Shown piece after piece: positions 34,808 through 42,366 of a DNA stretch of 42,366 bases. Origin of the DNA: a virus. The notes under the pieces are model-generated. The model made no database searches. It had not been told where the DNA came from and was given only the letters and a program-made list of their open reading frames with translations. The stretch covers positions 1-42,366 of IMG/VR virus record IMGVR_UViG_3300023276_000379; one strand, given 5' to 3'. Position numbers and translations under genes: made by a program. Numbering within the stretch: the stretch's first letter is position 1; each line of letters opens with the position of its first letter.

Positions 34808-35104
34808 CTATTTATTTAAGTTTGGATCAGTAGCATGTTGCCACTTAAATCCGCCTGCATGATTAAGTTTACCCGAACAAACTCTAGAAAGACTCCCACT
34901 ATTAATACCTAAAGTAGAGACTATTTCTTTAGCATTATCCCATAACTTAATAATTTCTCCTGTATCCTTATCAATTTGCTGTATAGATATGTTTACTGTA
35001 TTTAATTTACCTAACATAAGTTCCTTAGTTAAATTAATTTCTGAATCATGTCTAGCCCACCTAAATCCTTTAAATGGTTTCATTAATTTATGCGCCCTAT
35101 TCAT
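34808..35104 (-). CDS. NUMOD1-domain fragment of an HNH homing endonuclease
   Basis: 98 residues. Residues about 40-92 (IQQIDKDTGEIIKLWDNAKEIVSTLGIN...GSLSRVCSGKLNHAGGFKWQHA) are a NUMOD1 helix-turn-helix DNA-binding module, which normally forms the C-terminal part of HNH or GIY-YIG homing endonucleases. The preceding KGFRWARHD looks like the end of a further module. No HNH core is present. The ATG overlaps, in a different frame, the stop of a 35-codon ORF that has the N-terminal HPLYxxW...RC signature of the same enzymes (35101-35208). The pair is best read as one endonuclease gene with an internal deletion. This part could still make a DNA-binding protein, but probably does not. Confidence 0.72.
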   Translation of the reverse strand: MNRAHKLMKPFKGFRWARHDSEINLTKELMLGKLNTVNISIQQIDKDTGEIIKLWDNAKEIVSTLGINSGSLSRVCSGKLNHAGGFKWQHATDPNLNK

Positions 35105-35208
35105 ACCACCATGATTAAGTACTTGGTGTTAGTACACCGATACATCATCAAATACCAAATTTTATACAAAGGATGTTCACTTAAATTTTTCGATACTGAT
35201 ATTTTCAT
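35101..35208 (-). pseudogene. N-terminal remnant of an HNH homing endonuclease
   Basis: A 35-codon ORF with a strong AGAGGTAG site. Its residues SEHPLYKIWYLMMYRCTNTKY match the start of the intron endonuclease family in this window (LHPLYTRWLSMNQRCNNPNH) and then run into LIMVV and a TGA that overlaps the ATG of the NUMOD1 ORF. The GGRGI and DRIDNN...NLRW catalytic segments are missing. The ribosome-binding site lies in the 3' arm of the capsid-gene terminator, so it would be exposed only when the hairpin is open, a control seen for several phage homing enzymes. Confidence 0.65.
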
Positions 35209-35247
35209 AAAAAACTACCTCTCTAATGGGTTACATAAAGAGGTAGC
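35209..35247 (-). terminator. Rho-independent terminator after the capsid gene
   Basis: On the minus strand CTACCTCT (35246-35239) pairs with AGAGGTAG (35222-35215) around a 16-base loop, followed by TTTTTT. It lies 43 bases after the major capsid stop and before the endonuclease remnant. It would end abundant capsid transcripts, with read-through supplying the downstream structural genes at a lower level. Confidence 0.8.
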
Positions 35248-35290
35248 ATATCGCTATGCAGATTTTATTTCAAGCTCTGCAACTGTCTGG

Positions 35291-36853
35291 TCACCATTCA
35301 GCAATAGTTTTGATCAAAGCAATACGTTCTGGACGTAAAGCTAGGAAACCAAAGTACCACTTAATAGACATAAAACCTGTTTCGCCATAAGGATCATCTG
35401 AAGAATGATTATTCTCTGGCTTAACATGTTTGATTTTGAACTTAACAGTCTTACCATTGGTTTGAAAACCAATAGTAGCAAATGACTCACTGCCAACAGA
35501 TAACATTGGGAATACGTCATAGTTCAAAGTAGCACCATCAGCAGTAGTTGAATATCTGTAGTTTGTTGTTGCTTCTACAGCATCAGCAATTTCTGCACCT
35601 ACAGCGTTCCAATGCATCATTTCTGGAACAACAATGAATCTCCAGTTATCGATAGCACCAATCTCACCACGTGCAACATTACCTGCAGAAGCATACTGGG
35701 CAACTGGAATAAATGCTTTATTGTCATGATAATCAGTCATACGCATAACAGTAGGAATCAATTCAGAACCAATATACATATACCTGGCAGCGTTAACTAC
35801 TTTAGTATCTGTCATTCTAGAACCAGCAATGATCTTAGTATTTTTAGGAGATCTATTCTGATCTAATTCAATACCTAATTTAACTAAATCATCGTAGTCT
35901 ACTGCATCATTAGTATTACCTGAAGCAAATGGATTAGTTACATCATCACCTTGCAAAGTAGTGGTACTTGTAGCCGAGCCAGTATAACGAATTACACCAG
36001 CAGCATTTAACAATTCAATCTGAAGTTGATCTTCAGTCAATTCATTAGCAGCTTTAACCATTTCCTGAGTCATATGAGACATCAATTCAGAATCGGTATC
36101 AAAGTCTAGAGATTCTTGAGAATACTCATCAAAGAAACCAAACTTCTCTAGAGAACCTGAGATATCAATACGCTTCATACCAACTCTATTAACACGACCA
36201 CCAGTTTCAGAAAGAGCTGGAAGTTTAGCAGTAATAGTACTTACATCTTTAGATGATCCATAGAAATTACCATATAGAGAGGTATCACTACCTGCAATAG
36301 CGGTAACAGTATAATCAGGGGATGCAGTAGTATTCAAAGCATCTGCAGAAGCATCAACTAATTCAACATATGCAGCAGCAATATCAGCAGCAGTAGAAGT
36401 ACTATCAATATCTTGAGAAGTGGTATACCCCTTAAAATATGCCCAAGCTACAACTTTACCCTTGGCTTCAGCAAGTGCTGCAGCATCACTAGTAACATTA
36501 TGTGCTACAAAGTATTTAGTTTGTGAAGCAGGCTGCCCCGTCTCTAATACAGAAACAGCTGCAGTAAAGGGATGAGTTACGTCACCTGTAACAGTACCAG
36601 CAGAAGCTAATGCACCTTCAGCATCAATACCTTGATCATTAACATTACGATCATCAAGAACTGGAAGATAGTGATATTGCTTAATGGTTTTACCCATATT
36701 CTTAGGCATAGCTCTAGAACTAGCTAATTGACCAAAATATTGCTCTTTAGCAGCTTCAACTAAAGCTTTCTTGTAATAATAATCAGTACGATACTGAGTT
36801 CCGATATCTGAATTAGATCCAGTACCGTAAAGTTGTGATGTTGCAGTAGTCAT
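35291..36853 (-). CDS. Major capsid protein (N4 gp56 family)
   Basis: 520 residues, with GAGGTAATT ahead of the ATG. The start, with YRTDYYYKKALVEAAKEQYFGQLASSRAMPKNMGKTIKQYHYLPVLDDRNVNDQGID, and the later blocks GRVNRVGMKRIDISGSLEKFGFFDEY, LLNAAGVIRYTG, NTKIIAGSRMTDTKVVNAARYMYIG and ENWRF-like DNWRFIVVPEMMHW are the pattern of the N4-gp56 family of HK97-fold capsid proteins. It is longer than the about 400 residues I remember for N4 gp56; the extra material lies mainly at residues 80-210, an Ala/Thr/Asp-rich region probably forming an inserted surface domain. Residues 390-440 are also variable. It is flanked by a scaffold-like gene upstream (22 bases away) and a terminator downstream. Confidence 0.93.
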   Translation of the reverse strand: MTTATSQLYGTGSNSDIGTQYRTDYYYKKALVEAAKEQYFGQLASSRAMPKNMGKTIKQYHYLPVLDDRNVNDQGIDAEGALASAGTVTGDVTHPFTAAVSVLETGQPASQTKYFVAHNVTSDAAALAEAKGKVVAWAYFKGYTTSQDIDSTSTAADIAAAYVELVDASADALNTTASPDYTVTAIAGSDTSLYGNFYGSSKDVSTITAKLPALSETGGRVNRVGMKRIDISGSLEKFGFFDEYSQESLDFDTDSELMSHMTQEMVKAANELTEDQLQIELLNAAGVIRYTGSATSTTTLQGDDVTNPFASGNTNDAVDYDDLVKLGIELDQNRSPKNTKIIAGSRMTDTKVVNAARYMYIGSELIPTVMRMTDYHDNKAFIPVAQYASAGNVARGEIGAIDNWRFIVVPEMMHWNAVGAEIADAVEATTNYRYSTTADGATLNYDVFPMLSVGSESFATIGFQTNGKTVKFKIKHVKPENNHSSDDPYGETGFMSIKWYFGFLALRPERIALIKTIAEW

Positions 36854-36874
36854 TTGTAATTACCTCAAATATAA

Positions 36875-38026
36875 TTAAATAAAATTTTGTTCACTAAGTT
36901 TTTCAAATTCATCATCTGACATAGATAATGGATTCACTTTAGTAGGAGAATTCTTAGTAGTTTTAGCTCTAGTAGGACTAGCTGCTTTACGTCTACTTTC
37001 CAATTTCTTATCTAAAGTTTTCGTGGACTTAGAGTTATTCAAATTAGTATTAGTGGCAACTTCTTCTTTTGGTTGGTCATTGTTTGATGGTTGGTCAAAG
37101 TAACCTTGTTGAGTCAGTGCTTCACCTACTGCTTTATAAGCATCTATATCCGTCATTCCGTTCAATCTACCTAAAGCTCTCTCATTTTCAACTACATCAA
37201 AGATCTGCTTATATATGCCAGATCCAACATGATCATTAATAGTTTTAATTGCTTCAGGATTTTCTAGTAAGACTTGCTTACTTTTATCATCCCACTTGTT
37301 CCCTAGTATATCTATGGTTTCATTAAAGCTAGGAGTATTTTGAATATCATTCAAAACATTGTCCAAATCTACTTCTTTGTCACCTACAGCATAACTGTTA
37401 GGAATATACTTACTTTCTTCTTCAGTATTTATCTCTAATGGATCTATCTTACTCTCAGAAATTAATTTTGTAATTGCTTCTGGGTTCTTATTACTCAGAT
37501 CAATCAGGTAATTAAGTTTCTGCGCATCTAATAGATCATTATTTTCTAACATTTTCACTAACTTAAGATTAGGCTTTAAAGCTGCCATCTTCTTATTGTA
37601 GTTTGCTCCCATCTGCATAAGAGATATAGCATCATCAACATTGGATACATTCATTTCCCTTCCATTAGCTTTGAAAGGTGAATATAACTTCTTAACTACA
37701 GCTTCATAATCATCTTCTGCTTGAGCAGTTTCTTCCTGAGATTCCTCTTCAACTTCTTCAGTCTCAGATTCCTCTTCATTTGACTCTTCCTGTGTAGATT
37801 CCTCAGTCTCTACAGCTTCTTCTTCATCTTCTTTAGTATTGACCTCACTTTCCTCAGAAGTCTCCTCAGAAGGCTCAGAATTAGCCTCTACAGTATCTTC
37901 AGGAATATCATCTAAATTAAGTTTAGCAAACTCTTCATCAGACATATCCAATGGATTAACTTCAGGAGTTTCCTCCTCCTGAACTTCTTCCTCTAACTCT
38001 TCTTCTTGGGTATCTTCGTCACTCAT
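36875..38026 (-). CDS. Scaffold-like assembly protein (N4 gp57-like by position)
   Basis: 383 residues directly upstream of the capsid gene. The first 105 residues are extremely acidic (Glu/Ser/Thr repeats), the middle (SNVDDAISLMQMGANYNKKMAALKPNLKLVKMLE) carries the helix pattern of phage scaffolding or head-assembly proteins, and the last 40 residues are basic. A short motif occurs at both ends: VNPLDMSDEEFAKL (23-36) and VNPLSMSDDEFEKL (364-377). In scaffolds the C-terminal end usually grips the capsid subunit. No protease motif was found. Identification rests on composition and gene order. The stop lies 22 bases before the capsid ATG. Confidence 0.78.
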   Translation of the reverse strand: MSDEDTQEEELEEEVQEEETPEVNPLDMSDEEFAKLNLDDIPEDTVEANSEPSEETSEESEVNTKEDEEEAVETEESTQEESNEEESETEEVEEESQEETAQAEDDYEAVVKKLYSPFKANGREMNVSNVDDAISLMQMGANYNKKMAALKPNLKLVKMLENNDLLDAQKLNYLIDLSNKNPEAITKLISESKIDPLEINTEEESKYIPNSYAVGDKEVDLDNVLNDIQNTPSFNETIDILGNKWDDKSKQVLLENPEAIKTINDHVGSGIYKQIFDVVENERALGRLNGMTDIDAYKAVGEALTQQGYFDQPSNNDQPKEEVATNTNLNNSKSTKTLDKKLESRRKAASPTRAKTTKNSPTKVNPLSMSDDEFEKLSEQNFI

Positions 38027-38028
38027 GA

Positions 38029-38367
38029 TTAGATACCTTCATTAAGTAGGTCTTCACGAGTATTTTCATCATCAGCTAAAGTCCGCATAGCTGTGTTACC
38101 CATTTGAAAAACTGTACTTATATATTTTCTGAAACCACCAATAGCTAAAATACCATTGTCAATTTCTCTCTGTTCGTTGTCGCCTTGCATACTAGGATCA
38201 GATTTAAGTAAAACCAATCTACTTGCTTCATCTCTAAAATAACCTTCATCTACCAAAAGAGTAAAATCTTTATTAGTTATTAATCTTTGAGCAGCTTCAA
38301 GTTTAGCAATCATACCTTTAGCTTGTTCAATACTTAATTCAATTGTTTCTAACTGTTCATTCAACAT
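38029..38367 (-). CDS. Small head-assembly protein (N4 gp58-like by position)
   Basis: 112 residues starting with a helical, Gln/Glu-rich stretch (NEQLETIELSIEQAKGMIAKLEAAQRL), then a central region with RDEASRLVLLKSDPSM and a short acidic end. The GAGG ribosome-binding site is partly inside a perfect 12-base palindrome, CTCTATATAGAG (38378-38389). It ends 2 bases before the scaffold-like gene and follows the portal gene. No enzyme motif or membrane segment. Position between portal and scaffold genes supports a role in head assembly. Confidence 0.65.
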   Translation of the reverse strand: MLNEQLETIELSIEQAKGMIAKLEAAQRLITNKDFTLLVDEGYFRDEASRLVLLKSDPSMQGDNEQREIDNGILAIGGFRKYISTVFQMGNTAMRTLADDENTREDLLNEGI

Positions 38368-38396
38368 TACGTGTGTCCTCTATATAGAGATATTGC

Positions 38397-40556
38397 CTAC
38401 GAGTCCCCCGAAGGCTTAGGGTTAAGTAATCTATCTACTTCTTTTAAACTTATATCTGATCTAGTCTTGTGATCTGCTTTTTCCATGTCTCTCTGATGTG
38501 GGATACCTGACTCCTGTTCTAAGAAGTCTAGATCTTCTTTATCAGATTTACTATCTAAATTTCTACTCTTAGCTAATTCTGTTTGTGTCTTAGCTTGTTT
38601 CAACCCAACATCAACAGAATTCTCTTTACCTTTAGCTTGCTCATTAAATACTTGAGCTTCAAGTAATGCAACTTCCAACTGAGCTTTCTTCTCAGCCAAT
38701 GGATTAGGTTGTGGTTGATACTCAGCAATCTTCTTGGATAACTCAGGCATCTTTCTAAGCCTAGCAATGTCTGACAATATCATCTGAGACATACTTGGAT
38801 CCATATTATTACCCATAGTCTGAAGCATGAATGCTAACTCTTTAGCTTTCTCATTGTCTGCCTCGGCTGTAGATATAGCCAACCTAAGATCAAAATTACC
38901 TACAAGGTCATCCCTACGTACTTCAACAAATTCCTCATTAGTAACCCTAACCACTTCTCCCTCTTCAAGGAAGAGAGCATTCATACCTACAATCTTTCTA
39001 CCTATTTGAATCACACCTTCAGCTAATCTCCTAAGAATACCTAACTCTCTCTTAGATGTAGCATCCAAAGCTGATCTAATACCAGTGGCAGTTTCTCCCA
39101 AGGCTTGTCCTGAAATACCTGAATGGAAAGCTTTTACTCCTGTAAGACTCTCAGCTTCAGCATTCTGTGCATTAAGCATGAACTGGGCTGATTGAGGTAT
39201 CTCAGGAAATGTATGTGCAAAAAACACATCATTAGGAGTTACTCCTTGGTTATATTCGTAATCCTCACCTCTATCAAACTTTCTCTTATTAGTTATATCT
39301 AGAGCATCTTTCCTAGAACCAATTTGACCATTAGCACTTCTACCCATGATATCAATCATACCTCTGGTAACTGCACCAATAATCTTTTGATTATCTTCTA
39401 ATAAAGCCCCATCAGGTTCACCATATATAGACTTCCTAACAGGTAAATACTGAGCAACAATAAAAGGTAGCTTCTTATCAGGGAATGGATTCTCTTCTAA
39501 ACGAACCATAGTATCCCCAATATATGTAGCAATAATTGGTGTAGTAATACCTGAATTATCTATATCCCAGAATCCCCAGTATTCATAAGCAACTAACTTC
39601 TTCCTAGGCTTATCTTTAAAATCAAAGTAAGACTCATCTTGTGTATTATGATCTGGTTCTGAAAGTATAGAACTACCTTGTCCTACAATATTATTTAAAT
39701 TTTTATATCGCTTATCCTTCTTCAATTCTGAAAGGGAAGTCTCAAAGCTATATATAACAAATGCAGCTTTATCCATATCACCTTCAGCAGTAGGATCAAT
39801 AGTTACATTATTAAAATCACATACTTCTAAAGTAGGTTGGTTCTTAACTACTTGTGTCTGCTCTTCAATTTTAGTACCTACTTGAGTAGGAACCTGTAAT
39901 ACCCCTGTCTGCATAAACTGAGCATGTATCTGTTGCACTTCAGTAGGTAACTGTTGAAAAGATTGAGGATCCTGTTGCATCATTTGATGGATCTGTTGTT
40001 GTTCCTGTAATGCCTGAGGATCATTAACAATCCTATTTTCAATAACAGGTACTTCAACTTCTACTATTTCATCTTCGTAATCCCAACCTACTTTTACAAC
40101 TACAGTACCTTCATCTACAGCAGTACGTATATAATCATCTACAAACTTAACTTTCTGAATCTTAGTATTAAATTGGTTATTAATTACTAACTCATTCTGT
40201 TGAGCAGACTTCTTATCTTCCCAAGATACTGGAGAAACATTAAACATATCTGGGGTACTTAAGAAAGCTTCTGTTAAAGCAGCATATCTCCACTCAGCTT
40301 GTTTTCTAATAAGCATTGGTTGAATAGTAGATCTATTCTTACTAGTAGCTAATTTAGCTGAACCAGTAATATTTAAATTATCTAACCAAGCTTCTACACT
40401 AGATACATGATCTTGATGAGCAGGTTTAGCATCTTCAAAATCTTGTTTAAGATCAGATACACTAGGTTCATTTTCCCAGTCAGTTAACTTCTCAGTTACT
40501 TCCTCAGAAAGACCAAGTTCATTTTCTTCTCCTACTTCTTCAACTTGTGAGTTCAT
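38397..40556 (-). CDS. Portal protein (N4 gp59-like)
   Basis: 719 residues, close to the size of the N4 portal (about 760 by memory). The order of features is a helical N-terminus, a core with KNRSTIQPMLIRKQAEWRYAALTEAFLSTPDMFNVSP, a Gln-rich loop (around residues 190-225: QQQIHQMMQQDPQSFQQ), a NNVTIDPTAEGDMDKAAFVIY block, KSIYGEPDGALLEDNQKIIGAVTRGMIDIMGRS, and the FHSGISGQALGETATGIRSALDATSKRELGILRRLAE segment. The C-terminus is a long helical, Glu/Lys/Gln-rich region that would build the inner barrel. Such portals form the dodecameric DNA gate of the head. AAGGTT before the ATG; the start overlaps the preceding small gene by 17 bases. Confidence 0.88.
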   Translation of the reverse strand: MNSQVEEVGEENELGLSEEVTEKLTDWENEPSVSDLKQDFEDAKPAHQDHVSSVEAWLDNLNITGSAKLATSKNRSTIQPMLIRKQAEWRYAALTEAFLSTPDMFNVSPVSWEDKKSAQQNELVINNQFNTKIQKVKFVDDYIRTAVDEGTVVVKVGWDYEDEIVEVEVPVIENRIVNDPQALQEQQQIHQMMQQDPQSFQQLPTEVQQIHAQFMQTGVLQVPTQVGTKIEEQTQVVKNQPTLEVCDFNNVTIDPTAEGDMDKAAFVIYSFETSLSELKKDKRYKNLNNIVGQGSSILSEPDHNTQDESYFDFKDKPRKKLVAYEYWGFWDIDNSGITTPIIATYIGDTMVRLEENPFPDKKLPFIVAQYLPVRKSIYGEPDGALLEDNQKIIGAVTRGMIDIMGRSANGQIGSRKDALDITNKRKFDRGEDYEYNQGVTPNDVFFAHTFPEIPQSAQFMLNAQNAEAESLTGVKAFHSGISGQALGETATGIRSALDATSKRELGILRRLAEGVIQIGRKIVGMNALFLEEGEVVRVTNEEFVEVRRDDLVGNFDLRLAISTAEADNEKAKELAFMLQTMGNNMDPSMSQMILSDIARLRKMPELSKKIAEYQPQPNPLAEKKAQLEVALLEAQVFNEQAKGKENSVDVGLKQAKTQTELAKSRNLDSKSDKEDLDFLEQESGIPHQRDMEKADHKTRSDISLKEVDRLLNPKPSGDS

Positions 40557-40776
40557 AAATAACCTTGCTACCTAGTCTCGTATAGAACTTTAAATGATTC
40601 TTTATTTCAGGAATAAAGCCTATAACTAATAATTTATTATGCTTAGTGATATTAAGTTTAATATCCTGTAAAACTTTATACAATTCTTTCTGAGTATAGT
40701 CAGTATCTTTTAATACTAAAATATACCCTCCCAATTTCTTATCTAAGTACAAATCAAAACATAAGTAGCTAATCAT
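40540..40776 (-). CDS. Unknown small protein upstream of portal
   Basis: 78 residues from the ATG at 40776 (a GTG at 40794, adding six residues, is also in frame; neither has a ribosome-binding site). The protein begins with hydrophobic YLCFDLYLDKKLGG and ends GFIPEIKNHLKFYTRLGSKVIYELTS, an alpha/beta pattern without a motif I know. The C-terminal part vaguely resembles the last strand-helix of acetyltransferase folds. Its last 17 bases overlap the portal start. A possible promoter with TTGATT and TATATA elements overlaps its 5' end. Confidence 0.5.
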   Translation of the reverse strand: MISYLCFDLYLDKKLGGYILVLKDTDYTQKELYKVLQDIKLNITKHNKLLVIGFIPEIKNHLKFYTRLGSKVIYELTS

Positions 40777-40782
40777 AATATA

Positions 40783-40813
40783 AATATATAGCACTATTAT
40801 TTGATTTAATCAA
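40783..40813 (-). promoter_or_regulatory. Possible sigma70-type promoter / hairpin before the portal operon
   Basis: Minus strand TTGATT (40813-40808), 17 bases, TATATA (40790-40785), or TATATT with 19 bases. A perfect 7-bp hairpin with a 3-base loop, ATTTGAT-TTA-ATCAAAT (40799-40815), overlaps the -35 element and begins inside the stop codon of the upstream gene. N4 late genes use host sigma70 polymerase, so such a promoter ahead of the portal-capsid group would make sense. In AT-rich DNA these matches are common. Confidence 0.3.
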
Positions 40814-40815
40814 AT

Positions 40816-41340
40816 TTAACTAGTTTCTGTAACTATAGTTATAGGTACCTTACTACATAACTTAGCCCAAGTATGCTTGCACCTAAGTACCATACTTCTA
40901 GTAGGTATTATTTGTTTTTTATCAGGATATTTAATATGGTTAGGTACACTAGTATGACAATCCATACCTATAACATGTATATCCTTACTACCCAATTCTT
41001 TAGCTATAGCACATGCATACATAGCCGAAGCAAATTGTACCTTATATGTGCTACGTATATATTTTCTATCAATAAAATATTGACCTAGTTTACCTGCATT
41101 AACTGTAATTAAACCATGTTCCTCAGCTTCTTGTAACGCCTTCTTAGCTGAAGAATTTTTATCTAATGCTACACTCATCTTCAATTTATCAATAATACCT
41201 ACTGCATTAGAATTAATATCAATTCTATATGCATCATCAGGAGTCTTCCTTAAATCATCTAACATAGTTAAGCCCCCACAACATATTACTGTAGATTGCC
41301 CTTCTAATATATTGGGAAATGCTTTAAGTATATTTTTCAT
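40816..41340 (-). CDS. DUF115/Rossmann-like protein, possible sugar-phosphate metabolism
   Basis: 174 residues. The N-terminal strand QSTVICCGGLTMLDDL and the C-terminal block FASAMYACAIAKELGSKDIHVIGMDCHT, with its SAMxAxAIAxELGxxxIxxIGxD pattern, resemble the Rossmann-like DUF115/MAF-type family and related phage proteins near tail genes, some linked to glycosyl- or phospho-sugar transfer. The usual full domain is longer, so this may be a compact version. It starts in the TAATG overlap with the upstream virion gene and has no ribosome-binding site of its own. Not needed for capsid assembly by analogy with N4, so possibly a modification enzyme of virion or host surface; that is inference. Confidence 0.55.
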   Translation of the reverse strand: MKNILKAFPNILEGQSTVICCGGLTMLDDLRKTPDDAYRIDINSNAVGIIDKLKMSVALDKNSSAKKALQEAEEHGLITVNAGKLGQYFIDRKYIRSTYKVQFASAMYACAIAKELGSKDIHVIGMDCHTSVPNHIKYPDKKQIIPTRSMVLRCKHTWAKLCSKVPITIVTETS

Positions 41341-42366
41341 TATGTCTGATCATACCAACTAATAGCCCATGCAGTAGTATCTGTACCTGCACCAGCCACT
41401 AATTCTTTTATAGCAATTAACATTGCATAACCTGGATCCAAATACATACCTAATTTTTCTAGATCCAATTCACTAGAATTAGCCCCATTACCTCCAGAAG
41501 GTACTGGTAACAATATAGCAGCAACTTCAGTACCTACAGCAGAAGCTACAGTAAAATCATTATGGTATTCAATAGGGGTATGTGAACTAACTGTTTGGTA
41601 GCCAGATCCCCCAGTAGCAACTGCAGCTATAGTAGCAATAGTTCCTTTATAGAATGTAATCGAATATAAACCCTCAGACATCGTAGCAAAAGATAATGAC
41701 AACGCCTGTGATCGTATAGCATTTGGATAACTCTGAAATGTGGTAGGATTCCTAAAAGCTACGAAAGCTGCACCAGCTGCAGACGGGGTAACTGATCTAG
41801 ATCCATGATTAAAATATGGCTTATTTTCTCGATTGTGATCCTTAGTCCAAACGCTAGCACTCCAAGAAGCAGTATATATACTAAAATCATTACCATTATT
41901 AGGAGAATCAACTTCTAACCTCATTGGCGTTAAAGGACAACCTATATGTGTTCTAGGTATATTACTTGAAGTTTCTAAAGAACCATCAGTATTAAATCTA
42001 TGTAGAAGTTTCCAATCACCGCCATTATCAGGTTTTATTTCAAAAAGAATATCTCCTACACCTAAAAAACCAAATTTAATTCTAAATCTATGTAGTTTAG
42101 TAAGATCATAAGAAGTCATGCTAACTATTTGTTTTACATCGGCTATACCCCCAGTACCTGGAGTAGCACCATCTTCAGCATAAAGATTTCTATATGCAAC
42201 TATAAAATCAGCACCATCATACCCAAGATACACGCCACTACATGTCATGAATAAGCCAATAAAAGCTTCATCATTTCCTGAACCATGATCAGCAATAGTG
42301 CCTAACCATGCAGCAGTAAAATTACATTCAATAGTACTACCAGGCTTATAACGTAATTTATTTAAT
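41340..42366 (-). CDS. Virion surface or tail protein, 5' end missing
   Basis: The frame continues open for 39 codons beyond the first internal ATG (42248) to the window edge, so the gene starts further right. The visible 342 residues are beta-rich and Gly/Ser/Thr/Asn rich, with GSGNDEAFIGLF, YLGYDGADFIVAYRN, FRIKFGFLGVGDILFEIKPDNGGDWKLLHRF, and a Gly/Ala-rich C-terminal domain ending AWAISWYDQT. This pattern fits a jelly-roll appendage or capsid-decoration protein such as those encoded near the portal in short-tailed phages. No pectinase-like repeats or peptidase motif seen. It is followed without gap by the DUF115-like gene. Confidence 0.7.
   Translation of the reverse strand, partial: LNKLRYKPGSTIECNFTAAWLGTIADHGSGNDEAFIGLFMTCSGVYLGYDGADFIVAYRNLYAEDGATPGTGGIADVKQIVSMTSYDLTKLHRFRIKFGFLGVGDILFEIKPDNGGDWKLLHRFNTDGSLETSSNIPRTHIGCPLTPMRLEVDSPNNGNDFSIYTASWSASVWTKDHNRENKPYFNHGSRSVTPSAAGAAFVAFRNPTTFQSYPNAIRSQALSLSFATMSEGLYSITFYKGTIATIAAVATGGSGYQTVSSHTPIEYHNDFTVASAVGTEVAAILLPVPSGGNGANSSELDLEKLGMYLDPGYAMLIAIKELVAGAGTDTTAWAISWYDQT

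Noticed and set aside
35090-35338. 82-codon plus-strand ORF across the capsid-gene terminator
   Set aside because: Runs through the terminator and endonuclease remnant on the opposite strand, has no ribosome-binding site and no recognisable sequence.
38378-38389. CTCTATATAGAG palindrome as an operator
   Set aside because: It overlaps the ribosome-binding site of the 112-codon gene and may affect translation, but at 12 bases in AT-rich DNA and in a single copy there is no support for a protein-binding site.
1-42366. crAss-like phage as the source
   Set aside because: Giant RNA polymerase proteins also occur there, but the N4-type motif spacing, gp56-family capsid, gp59-like portal and replication gene order all point to the N4 group.
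1-42366. tRNA genes, CRISPR arrays, insertion sequences
   Set aside because: No cloverleaf-like segments, regularly spaced direct repeats or transposase genes were found when reading the gaps and coding regions by eye.

Overview
The window is a 42.4-kb, clearly AT-rich piece of a lytic, short-tailed phage of the N4 type (Schitoviridae). The diagnostic features are a giant single-subunit virion RNA polymerase gene (4,024 codons) at the end of a late operon, an N4-gp56-type major capsid protein, an N4-type portal, and a replication block with a Dda-like helicase, family A DNA polymerase, DUF3987/primase protein, RecA-like ATPase and N4-type SSB in the usual order. No host gene, tRNA, integrase or CRISPR array was seen. 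Names of the form 'N4 gpXX-like' rest on motifs and gene order, not on database searches.

Layout. Positions 1-16171 are read rightward (+): the tail of an upstream gene, a conserved small phage protein, a terminator, a MoxR-type AAA+ / unknown / peptidase-VWA trio, the Dda-like helicase, a family A DNA polymerase split into two genes around an unrelated 193-codon ORF, a run of small accessory genes, a structured non-coding gap with two trinucleotide-loop hairpins (9438-9552), a Cas4/RecB-like nuclease, the primase-helicase protein, a RecA-like ATPase gene interrupted by a group I intron with an HNH-AP2 endonuclease ORF, SSB, a RusA-like resolvase, a small acidic protein and a 53-residue membrane protein. 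Positions 16164-42366 are read leftward (-): from the right edge, a truncated virion-protein gene, a DUF115-like protein, portal, scaffold-like protein, major capsid protein, a terminator followed by a decayed homing endonuclease, several structural and ejection proteins, and finally the virion RNA polymerase. The two transcription units meet head-on and overlap by 8 bp at 16164-16171.

How it works together. By analogy with N4, the giant protein is packaged and injected to transcribe early genes. The plus-strand block then replicates and recombines DNA, and the minus-strand block builds the particle. The most unusual feature is that the injected polymerase is polyvalent. Besides the RNA polymerase core (catalytic D2276, R2417, K2421, Y2429, D2672) it carries a complete Dda/RecD-like SF1 helicase domain (about residues 940-1490) and a zinc-peptidase-like HEVGH motif (2970-2974). 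Other points of interest are the split DNA polymerase, whose catalytic half lacks its own ribosome-binding site; an intron whose splice sites can be assigned to the base; a candidate N4-type hairpin promoter pointing leftward at about 9.5 kb; and a scaffold-like protein carrying the same short motif at both ends.
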